Source of the DNA: Deltaproteobacteria bacterium | GTDB taxonomy: Bacteria; Myxococcota_A; UBA9160; PR03 | Reading direction: 5' to 3' | Length of the DNA stretch: 64,000 nucleotides | NCBI GenBank assembly: GCA_035063765.1 | Contig: JAPSFT010000003.1 | Coordinates: forward strand, 1 to 64,000 | Part shown: positions 31,160 through 37,935 of the stretch, one piece after another | Layout: each line of letters begins with the position of its first letter | How positions within the stretch are numbered: position 1 is the first letter of the stretch | Translations under genes and position numbers: made by a program | Notes under the pieces: model-generated | Told to the model about the DNA's origin: nothing | The model's database searches: none | The model's input: only the letters and a program-made list of their open reading frames with translations

Positions 31160-31612
31160 GTGCCGCGCGACGCCGGACGCCTCGCCTGGGAGCTCGCCGA
31201 CCGGGTCGGCCATGCCCACGCGCTCTTCGGCGCCGTGCTCGGCGGGGTCGTGGCGGGCACGCCGCTCACGGTCGGCGAGGCCATCGCGCTGGCGGTCCTC
31301 GCGAGCGCGCCGGCGGGGCTCAGCCAGACGGGGCTCGGCGGCGCACTCGGCGTCACGCGCCAGCACGCGCACGCCCTCACGCGGCGCCTCGCGGGCCATC
31401 GCCTCGTGCGCCGGACGCGCCGCGGGCGCGAGGTGCGGCTCGAGCCCACGCCCCGCGCCGAGCGGCTCGTCGCCGAGCTGCGGCCCGGCGCCGAGGCGCG
31501 GCTCGCGCGTGCCCTGTCGGGGCTCGCGCCACGCGAGCGGCGGGACCTGCACCGGCTGTGCGGGCGCCTCGTCGAGGTGCTCGCGCGCGAGGCCGGGGAG
31601 GAGCGGGCGTGA
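31160..31612 (+). CDS. MarR-type winged-helix transcriptional regulator
   Basis: This protein of about 150 residues has a MarR-like winged helix. LSQTGLGGALGVTRQHAHALTRRL forms the helix-turn-helix, and HRLVRRTRRGREVRLEPTPRAERL forms the wing. The GTG at 31160 gives a normal MarR length. A TTG at 31124 is possible and would place the start next to AAGG. The 28 bp at 31110-31137 are much less GC-rich and contain TTGACAGTTGAAC, a likely operator or promoter. It overlaps the membrane protein gene downstream, so it probably controls itself and the following two genes. Confidence 0.75.
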   Translation: MPRDAGRLAWELADRVGHAHALFGAVLGGVVAGTPLTVGEAIALAVLASAPAGLSQTGLGGALGVTRQHAHALTRRLAGHRLVRRTRRGREVRLEPTPRAERLVAELRPGAEARLARALSGLAPRERRDLHRLCGRLVEVLAREAGEERA

Positions 31613-32085
31613 GCGATCTCCAGCTGCTCCTCGAGTGGCTCCACGTGTTGGCCGCCTGCTGCTACGTGGGCGGCTCGTTCGCCAACGCGATCGCGAAGAC
31701 GCTCGCGGACCGCGCGCCGAGCGCGGAGGCCAGCGCCGCGTTGCTCGGCGCCGTGGTGTGGAGCAATCGCCTCCTGCTCGTGCCTCCGAGCTTCGTCCTG
31801 CCGGCGACCGGGCTCGCGATGGCCTGGCGCATGGGGCTCCCGCTCGGGTCGGGCTGGCTCGCGGAGGGGATCGCCCTCTTCGCGCTGCTCTCGCTGATCC
31901 TGTTCTGGGGCGTGCGGCTCGAGCACCGTCTCGAGCGGCTCGCCCGCGACGCCGCACGGCGTCACGCGCCGCTGCCGCCGGCCTATCACGCCCTGGCTCC
32001 GCTCTACGCGGGCCTCGGGCTCACGGCGACGGCCGCCCTCCTCGCCGTGGTCTTCCTGATGGTCGCCAAGCGGCCACTGGTCTGA
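31609..32085 (+). CDS. DUF2269-like integral membrane protein
   Basis: This 158-residue protein has four hydrophobic segments (about residues 5-25, 40-65, 75-100 and 130-152). The LLEWLHVLAACCYVGGSF start is typical of DUF2269 proteins, whose role is unknown. The GTG overlaps the MarR stop by four bases, and the F420-type oxidoreductase follows after 9 bp. The three genes probably form one operon. Confidence 0.7.
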   Translation: MSDLQLLLEWLHVLAACCYVGGSFANAIAKTLADRAPSAEASAALLGAVVWSNRLLLVPPSFVLPATGLAMAWRMGLPLGSGWLAEGIALFALLSLILFWGVRLEHRLERLARDAARRHAPLPPAYHALAPLYAGLGLTATAALLAVVFLMVAKRPLV

Positions 32086-32094
32086 GCCGCCGCC

Positions 32095-32616
32095 GTGCGC
32101 AAGCTGCGAGAGGTGCCGCCGCCGCGAGGGATCGCGCGGCTCCTGTATCGCCTTCCGATCGCGCTCCATCGCCTGGGGCTCGGCAGGCTCCTCGGCGCCC
32201 GCTTCCTGCTCCTCGAGCACCGCGGGCGGCGCAGCGGCGCGCTCCGGAGGGCCGTGCTCGAGGTCGTCCGGCACGAGCGCGGCACGTGGTGGGTGGTCTC
32301 GGCCTGGGGCGCGCGCGCCGAGTGGCTGCGCAACCTGCGCGCCGCCCCCCACGCGCGGATCGAGACCGCCGGCCGGACGCTTCCGGTCGAGGCACACGAG
32401 GTCTCGGGCGCGGAGGCCGAGGAGGTGCTGCTCGCCTACGGCCGCCGCCACCCGCGCGCGATCCGCTCGCTGGCGCGCCTGCTCGGCTGGCAGCTCGACG
32501 GCAGCGAAGGGGATCTGCGTGCCCTCGCGTCGGTCGTGCGGGTGGTCGAGCTCCGGAGCGCGGAGGCGCCCGCTCCGGGCGGGACCCCGGCGGTGCGGAC
32601 GAGCCCGGGCTCGTGA
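32095..32616 (+). CDS. nitroreductase/quinone-reductase family (deazaflavin- or flavin-dependent) protein
   Basis: This 173-residue protein has a split-barrel fold like PF04075 F420H2-dependent reductases. LLLEHRGRRSGALRRAVLEVV (first strands), TWWVVSAWGARAEWLRNLRA and AHARIETAGRTLPVEA are the conserved blocks. Relatives reduce quinones or nitro compounds with F420 or related cofactors; whether this organism makes F420 cannot be seen here. The start is a GTG. It is probably co-transcribed with and controlled by the MarR-like gene. Confidence 0.7.
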   Translation: MRKLREVPPPRGIARLLYRLPIALHRLGLGRLLGARFLLLEHRGRRSGALRRAVLEVVRHERGTWWVVSAWGARAEWLRNLRAAPHARIETAGRTLPVEAHEVSGAEAEEVLLAYGRRHPRAIRSLARLLGWQLDGSEGDLRALASVVRVVELRSAEAPAPGGTPAVRTSPGS

Positions 32617-32643
32617 GGGGCCTCTCGCCCGCGGGACCCTCAC
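32613..32643. terminator. hairpin between convergent genes
   Basis: GTGAGGG (32613-32619) pairs with CCCTCAC (32637-32643) in the gap between converging genes. There is no T run, and the stem includes the stop codon of the upstream gene. Confidence 0.3.
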
Positions 32644-32652
32644 GCGATGGGC

Positions 32653-33735
32653 TCACCGGAACGCCTTCCGCCAGCGGCGCAGCACCGCCAGGACGGCGAG
32701 CGAGAGGGCGCCAGCCTGGCTCGCGCCGCTGCTCCGCGGCTCGGGGATCGGCAGCGTGCGCTCGAAGAGGAACGTCCACACGTAGGCGCGGCCGAGCCCG
32801 TCGGGATTCTCGTACACCCCGTGCCCGGCGTCGGTGCTGCAGAACTCGACCTCCACGTCCCCCGCGCAGGCCATGTGTCGATCGCAGCGGGTGCGGCCGT
32901 GCGCGAAGGTGCGGACGGGCTCACCCAGGCATCCATCGAGCTCGGCCCAGCGCGCGAAGCTCGCGGGCGCTCTCCCCTGATCGCAGACGCCATCCCCTCG
33001 CACGACCTTGTTGTCGCAGGGGCGATCGATGCCGGCGGCGAGGTCGGCGGCGCGGTCGTACCAGACGAAGTTGTCCTCGATCCCGTGCAGATAGAGCACC
33101 GAGACCGGCCGGTCCGGGGCGCAGGGCAGGCGGCCCTCCTGGAGCGGGAAGGCGGTCGCCGCGACGGCGGCGAAGAGGTCCGGGGCGCCGCAGGCGGCGC
33201 GGTGCGCCATGCCGCCCCCCATCGACTCGCCGTAGGCGTAGATCCGCCGCTCGTCGATGGGCACGGCGCCGCCGACATCGGCCACGACGGCGCGGAGGAA
33301 CGCGACGTCGTCCGGCGGGGGCCTTGTCGAGCACAAGAGGACGTCGAAGACGGACCCGGTCGACCAGCAGTGGCTCGGGCCGCAGGCCGCGCCCCCGAAC
33401 GGAGGCCCGTCGGATCCGACCGGCCGGACGAGGACGATCCGCTGCTCCTCGGCGAAGGGCTGCTTCGCGAAGAACTGCGCCAGACCTTCCGGGCCGGGAC
33501 AGACGTCCCACGAGTGCAGCTCGACGAGCAGCGGGAAGGGCCGTGCGGGATCGCAACCGGAGGGCACGATCATGGAATAGGAGCGCAGCGCGCCCTCGTG
33601 CAGGACCTGGCGATCGGCGTGCGGGCCGGGGCCTAGGGTGCACTCCGAACCATGGGCGCTCGGGTCCCACGCGAGGACCCCGACGATCAGGAGCGAGCGC
33701 TGCAGGCGGCGCCATTCCGGGGCGGACGGTTCCAT
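32653..33735 (-). CDS. secreted LpqC/PHB-depolymerase-like esterase with PEP-CTERM tail
   Basis: This 360-residue exported alpha/beta hydrolase has a signal peptide (about residues 1-29) and LLVELHSWDVC. The nucleophile elbow GESMGGG carries the catalytic Ser, and DAGHG carries the His. These are features of the LpqC / polyhydroxybutyrate-depolymerase / feruloyl-esterase group. Many Cys residues suggest disulfides. The end, IPEP followed by a hydrophobic helix and RRWRKAFR, is a PEP-CTERM sorting signal. The ATG has GGAGG five bases upstream. The gene overlaps the upstream LVIVD gene by 49 bp. Confidence 0.8.
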   Translation of the reverse strand: MEPSAPEWRRLQRSLLIVGVLAWDPSAHGSECTLGPGPHADRQVLHEGALRSYSMIVPSGCDPARPFPLLVELHSWDVCPGPEGLAQFFAKQPFAEEQRIVLVRPVGSDGPPFGGAACGPSHCWSTGSVFDVLLCSTRPPPDDVAFLRAVVADVGGAVPIDERRIYAYGESMGGGMAHRAACGAPDLFAAVAATAFPLQEGRLPCAPDRPVSVLYLHGIEDNFVWYDRAADLAAGIDRPCDNKVVRGDGVCDQGRAPASFARWAELDGCLGEPVRTFAHGRTRCDRHMACAGDVEVEFCSTDAGHGVYENPDGLGRAYVWTFLFERTLPIPEPRSSGASQAGALSLAVLAVLRRWRKAFR

Positions 33736-35681
33736 GTCGTCCTCCTGCGCGACGTTCCGGCGAGGGCCGCGAGGGCGGCCAGCGAGAGCACGCCGGCCCC
33801 CGGCTCCGGCACGTACTCGGGGCCGAAGTCCACGATGAGCAGACCCGCCGGACCGGTGGCGACGTAGCTGAGGCCACCCTCCCGCTCGACGTCGAACCCC
33901 CCACCGAAGAGGCCGCCGAGCTCGAAGGGTGCCGCTGGATTCGCAAGATCGATCGCGAGCAGCCGGTCCGCGAGCCAGGCGATGCCACCCTCGAGCTCCA
34001 CGTCGTTCACGACGCCGGATGCGCCGAGGCGGAGGGCTCCGATCTCCGTCGACAGGCGCGGAACCTCGCCAAGCTCGAAGACGCGAAGCCCCTCGGCTCC
34101 CGCGGCGGCTGCGGCGATCCGGCCTTCCACCGCGATTCCGCGGACGCTCGCGCCTTGCAAGCGGAACATGCCATCCGAGAAGGGCGCGTCGGGGTTCGAG
34201 ACATCGAAGAGCGAGATGCCGCACGAGCCGCTGGCGACGAATGCCGTCGCACCCTCGACGGTCGCCTCCCAGGCGTCGCACTCGCCGGGATACTCCGCGA
34301 CCACCGCCGGCGCCTCCGGGTTCGAGAGATCGACGAAGGCGAACCCGAGCGCATGTGTCACCAGCGCGTGCTCGCCGAACGACTCGACGCGATCGGCCAG
34401 CACCTCGACCGATCCGAGCGGAGCCGGCGCGTCCGGATTCGAGATGTCGAGCACGCGGAGCGAGAAGCCGTCGACCGAGAGGACGAGGTTGCCTGCGAGC
34501 GCGACCCCGCGCGAGGGGATCTCGACCGCGCTCCGCTCCACTGGCGCGGAGGGGTCCGAGACGTCGACGATGCGCACGGCGTACTCGTCCGCGAGCACCG
34601 CGAGGTCGCCCGAGACCGCGACGTCCGCGACGAAGCCGGGCGTGTCGAGCACCCCGATCACGGCTGGGCGGTCGGGGATGGTGACGTCGACGACGCGCAC
34701 GTCGAAGGTGCCGCCGAGGATGGCGTGACCCCCGACCAGGGCGACCCCCTCGTGGTAGGCGCCGCTCGCGAAGGCGCCCAGCGGGGCGGGTGCCTCGGGG
34801 TCCGAGACGTCCACGACGCGCAGGCTCGCCGTCATGGGCCCATACCCATCCCCGCCTGCCAGGTAGGCCCGCCCCTCCGCCACGGCGAGATCGCTGGCGA
34901 AGCCGGGGAAGGGAAGGCTGCCGATCTCCACCGGCGTCTCGGGCAGCGCCACGTCCACGACGTGGAGCGATCCACCGGCGGAGTCGTTGGCCAGGAGGTA
35001 CAGGTACCCGCCCACGACCTCGAGGCCGGTAGGATCAGCCGCGACGGGGAGGCTGGCGATCTGCTCCAGGTGGGACGGATCGCTCGCGTCGAGAACGTGC
35101 AGCGCGCCGCCTCCGGTGAATTCCTGCTCGGACACGCTGACGTAGACCCGCCCCGCCGCCGCTTCCAGGCCCCGGACGAGCCCTTGGGGAATCGGGAGCT
35201 CGCTGGCCAGCTCCGGGAGCGACGGGTCCGAGAGGTCCACCGCGAGAACGGTGTGCCACGAGGCCACGTATCCGATGCTCCCATCGATCGCGACCCATTC
35301 CGCGTCGCCTGCGAGCGGGAGGGTGCCGACGAGGCTCGGAGCGGTGGGGACCGCCACGTCGAAGACCAGGAGCGCATCGCCATCCGCGACGAGCAGGAGG
35401 CCCGTGCCGGCAGCCACGCTCCACGCCGAGCCGGGCGTGTCGATCACCCCGACCCCGACCGGCGCCGCCGGATCGGAGAGGTCCACGACCCGGACGCCGC
35501 TCTCCTGGTCCGCGCTGTAGACGACGGATCCGACCGAGGCCACGCGCTGCCAGCGCCCGGAGGAGAAGTACGGCCCCGCCGCCTCGAGCATCCCGACCGT
35601 GACGAGCGCCGGGGCGGGCGGGGCGGCGAGGGCGACCGCGCTGGCGAGCACCGCTCCGCTCGTCGCGACTCCGGTGCGCAT
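33687..35681 (-). CDS. secreted LVIVD-repeat (beta-propeller) protein with PEP-CTERM signal
   Basis: This 664-residue exported protein has a signal peptide (about residues 1-25). More than ten repeats of about 45 residues follow, with cores such as VRVVDLSDPAAPV, LRVVDVSDPEAPAPLG and LRVLDISNPDAPAPLG, which is the LVIVD repeat forming beta-propeller blades. Near residue 625 comes VPEPGAGVLSLAALAALAG, a PEP-CTERM signal, followed by a longer than usual 20-residue tail that overlaps the esterase gene. GGAGG precedes the ATG by five bases. The two overlapping PEP-CTERM genes are probably co-expressed. The ligand is unknown. Confidence 0.85.
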   Translation of the reverse strand: MRTGVATSGAVLASAVALAAPPAPALVTVGMLEAAGPYFSSGRWQRVASVGSVVYSADQESGVRVVDLSDPAAPVGVGVIDTPGSAWSVAAGTGLLLVADGDALLVFDVAVPTAPSLVGTLPLAGDAEWVAIDGSIGYVASWHTVLAVDLSDPSLPELASELPIPQGLVRGLEAAAGRVYVSVSEQEFTGGGALHVLDASDPSHLEQIASLPVAADPTGLEVVGGYLYLLANDSAGGSLHVVDVALPETPVEIGSLPFPGFASDLAVAEGRAYLAGGDGYGPMTASLRVVDVSDPEAPAPLGAFASGAYHEGVALVGGHAILGGTFDVRVVDVTIPDRPAVIGVLDTPGFVADVAVSGDLAVLADEYAVRIVDVSDPSAPVERSAVEIPSRGVALAGNLVLSVDGFSLRVLDISNPDAPAPLGSVEVLADRVESFGEHALVTHALGFAFVDLSNPEAPAVVAEYPGECDAWEATVEGATAFVASGSCGISLFDVSNPDAPFSDGMFRLQGASVRGIAVEGRIAAAAAGAEGLRVFELGEVPRLSTEIGALRLGASGVVNDVELEGGIAWLADRLLAIDLANPAAPFELGGLFGGGFDVEREGGLSYVATGPAGLLIVDFGPEYVPEPGAGVLSLAALAALAGTSRRRTTWNRPPRNGAACSARS

Positions 35682-35907
35682 CGGCGCCTCCGTTCCCCTC
35701 TCGCGCGCCGGACGCGCAGGTCGGGTCCGGCGCCCCCCTCGGCTGGCGTCACCTCCCAACGAGTCCCGGCTTCGTGCGGACGCCATCGGCGAGGGTATCC
35801 CGCGAGAGCGATCGCGCATCGGGCGACGCGGCGCGGAAGCGGCGGTCAGCGGTGGGGGCCCGGGGTTGCGCGAGGGGTCGGGCGGGGTCTCCGGGGCGCC
35901 CGCCCCC

Positions 35908-36999
35908 TCATCGCTCACGCTCCCACGGCGGTGGGAAGGGGCGGTTGCGGGCCGGGCGCGGGGGCGAGGTCGGGTCGGGAACCACGCCGGCCTGGCCCAC
36001 GAAGTCCGCGTAGTACGCGCGCACGCTCGCGCGCTCGAGGAGCGCGTCGAGCGCCGGTGAGCGCAGGGCGGTGTAGCGCGCGAGGAGGACTCCGCGCGCG
36101 TTCGCGAGGAAGGGCGTGGCGGCGATCTCGATCCGGGAGCCGCCCGCAAAGGCGAGCTCCGCGCGGCCCGCCTCGGTGGCGCGGCTCACCCAGGGCAGGT
36201 AGGAGCGCCCGAGCTCCGCCACCAGCGCGACGAGCGTGTCCGGCACCGGGTCCGCGGGCGCCCAGGGTCCGAAGGCCTGCTCCTCGGGCTCGAGGAGGCG
36301 CTGGGTGTGCTTCCCGAGCGCCGGGGCATCCGCGTCGAGCCAGCGCCGGCACAGGGGATCGTTCGCGAGGTGCGCGGCGCAGCCGCCGAAGAGCGCGAAG
36401 TCGGCGAGCGACGGGCGCCCGCCGAAGAGGTACGGGCTCGCGGCGAGGTGCGCCTCGAGGGCGCGCTGCCAGGGGCGGAGCACCTCGTCGATCCAGGCGC
36501 CCACGTTCGCTGCGGTCACGCCGAAGGGTTCGCAGGTGGCCGTCACGTGCGCGCGCACGAGCTGCGCCGCCTGGTCCGCGGTCACCGGCGCCTCGAAGCT
36601 CAGGTCGCGCGCCAGCTCGAAGCCCCCGACGCGGTGGTTCTCCTCGAAGTGCCAGCGCGAGCCCACCGCGGCGCGGTAGAGCCACTCGTCGAAGGCGTCC
36701 TCGAGGGCGTAGCAGAGGAAGAGCTGCACCGGATCCGGCGGCAGGACGGAGGGCTCCGGATGGCGGGTCTCCAGGTGCTCGATCACCTCCGTCGTGTCCC
36801 AGCACCAGGCGCCCTCGGGTGTCCGCACGACCGGCACGCCCCCCGGCCAGCCCGCCGCGCGTGCCTCGGGCACGGCGCCCGCGCAGCGGCGCAGCCGGTA
36901 CGGGATGCCCTTGTAGCTCAGGTAGCCTTCGAGCTTGCGCGTGAAGAAGGACTGGCTCATTCCGTACACACGGAAGAAGCTGCTCTGCTCGGCGGACAC
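35908..36999 (-). CDS. glutathione S-transferase family protein
   Basis: This 363-residue protein has a thioredoxin-like N-terminal domain (residues 10-90; KLEGYLSYKGIPYRL, GVPVVRTPEGAWCWDTTEVIEHLE). An all-helical GST C-terminal domain follows with ASPYLFGGRPSLADFALFGGCAAHL (about residues 195-220), and then about 100 extra residues that fit larger bacterial GST-like proteins. The GTG at 36999 has GGAGG five bases upstream. The glutathione-dependent reaction is unknown. It lies 45 bp after hepT on the same strand. The stretch from here to the LVIVD gene start (35682-35907) holds no clear gene. Confidence 0.8.
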   Translation of the reverse strand: MSAEQSSFFRVYGMSQSFFTRKLEGYLSYKGIPYRLRRCAGAVPEARAAGWPGGVPVVRTPEGAWCWDTTEVIEHLETRHPEPSVLPPDPVQLFLCYALEDAFDEWLYRAAVGSRWHFEENHRVGGFELARDLSFEAPVTADQAAQLVRAHVTATCEPFGVTAANVGAWIDEVLRPWQRALEAHLAASPYLFGGRPSLADFALFGGCAAHLANDPLCRRWLDADAPALGKHTQRLLEPEEQAFGPWAPADPVPDTLVALVAELGRSYLPWVSRATEAGRAELAFAGGSRIEIAATPFLANARGVLLARYTALRSPALDALLERASVRAYYADFVGQAGVVPDPTSPPRPARNRPFPPPWERER

Positions 37000-37043
37000 G
37001 GGGACCTCCTCGCCGACGCCGGGGCGCTCGACCGGCCCGAGGC

Positions 37044-37451
37044 TCACGAGCGCGCCCGCACCGCCCCCAGGAATCGCTCCAGGTCCGCGAGCCCGCTGCG
37101 CACGGCATCCTCGACGACGCCGAGGTCCACGTCGGCGTAGCCGTGGACGAGGACGTTGCGGAAACCGGCCATGCGCTGGAGCGACGCCGAGAGCGGCGGG
37201 TCGATCCAGCCAGCCGATTCCAGGAGCGCGAAGAGGCCGCGGTTCGTGTCGGGTTCGCCCAGGCGCTCGTCGGAGACGATGTGCGAGGCGACGTCCAGCG
37301 CGGCCTGGATGGCGACCTGCAGCGTGTGCTCCACGAACCGGCGCTCGCGAACGTCGTTGCGGAGGTGCTCCAGGCGCGCCATCCCGCGCAGCTCGCGGAT
37401 GCAGGTCTCGACGATCGCGAGCTTCTTCGCGACCAGCGGGGCGTCGGTCAC
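37044..37451 (-). CDS. hepT: HepT-family toxin (HEPN domain RNase)
   Basis: This is a 135-residue HEPN-fold protein of the HepT (DUF86) family. The catalytic RNase motif Rx4HxY is present as RNVLVHGY near residue 101. HepT toxins cleave RNA, in known cases tRNA, and are neutralised by a MntA nucleotidyltransferase that adds AMP to the motif Tyr. The GTG overlaps the mntA stop by four bases, the standard arrangement of this toxin-antitoxin type. The preserved motif suggests an active toxin. Confidence 0.88.
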   Translation of the reverse strand: MTDAPLVAKKLAIVETCIRELRGMARLEHLRNDVRERRFVEHTLQVAIQAALDVASHIVSDERLGEPDTNRGLFALLESAGWIDPPLSASLQRMAGFRNVLVHGYADVDLGVVEDAVRSGLADLERFLGAVRARS

Positions 37452-37852
37452 GAGGCGCGCCGTCCCCCGGCGCGATAGCGGGCGCGGAGCGGAGCGAGGT
37501 CGAAGTACTCGTTGCGGCGCTCCACCTCGAAGCGGATCCGGGCGGCACGGTCGCGATCGAGCAGGAGACGGCCGTCGCGCAGGACGCGGTGGACGAGGTC
37601 CGCCGGCGCGCGGTTGAGCACGGTGAGCTGCACCGGGCGGCCGAGGGCGCGCTCGAGCGCGCCCTCGAGATCGAGCGGCCCGGCAGCGAGGCGTGAGGCG
37701 GGTGGCGTGGCGTAGAGCACGGCCACGTCCACGTCGCTGTGCTCGCCCGCCTCGCCCCGTGCCTCGCTGCCGAAGAGCCAGGCCGAGAGGACCTCGGGCG
37801 GGGCGTCCCGCAGCAGGGCTCGCAGCCCGTCTTCCAGTCGCTCGTGGGGCAT
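37448..37852 (-). CDS. mntA: MntA-family antitoxin (minimal nucleotidyltransferase)
   Basis: This 134-residue protein is a minimal nucleotidyltransferase. The GSx10DxD motif is complete (GSEARGEAGEHSDVD, residues 28-42). In studied MntA-HepT pairs the antitoxin transfers AMP from ATP to the HepT motif Tyr. It is translated just before hepT and overlaps it by four bases. It starts 84 bp after the end of opgH on the same strand, so it could be read through from the glucan operon or have its own promoter. Confidence 0.88.
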   Translation of the reverse strand: MPHERLEDGLRALLRDAPPEVLSAWLFGSEARGEAGEHSDVDVAVLYATPPASRLAAGPLDLEGALERALGRPVQLTVLNRAPADLVHRVLRDGRLLLDRDRAARIRFEVERRNEYFDLAPLRARYRAGGRRAS

Positions 37853-37935
37853 GGCGGGACTCTAGAACCCCTCTCGTGAACCCGCTCCCGTCACCAGCGC
37901 GGGCCCTCGCCCGGGCAAGGGACGAGAGGGCCGAT

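Noticed and set aside
27310-32643. A 1777-codon open frame on the minus strand
   Set aside because: It is antisense to five well-supported genes, has Arg/Pro/Ala/Glu-biased composition and no domain. Stop codons are rare by chance in DNA this GC-rich.
31131-36944. A 1937-codon open frame on the plus strand
   Set aside because: It runs through genes of both strands with low-complexity Arg-rich translation; a composition artefact.
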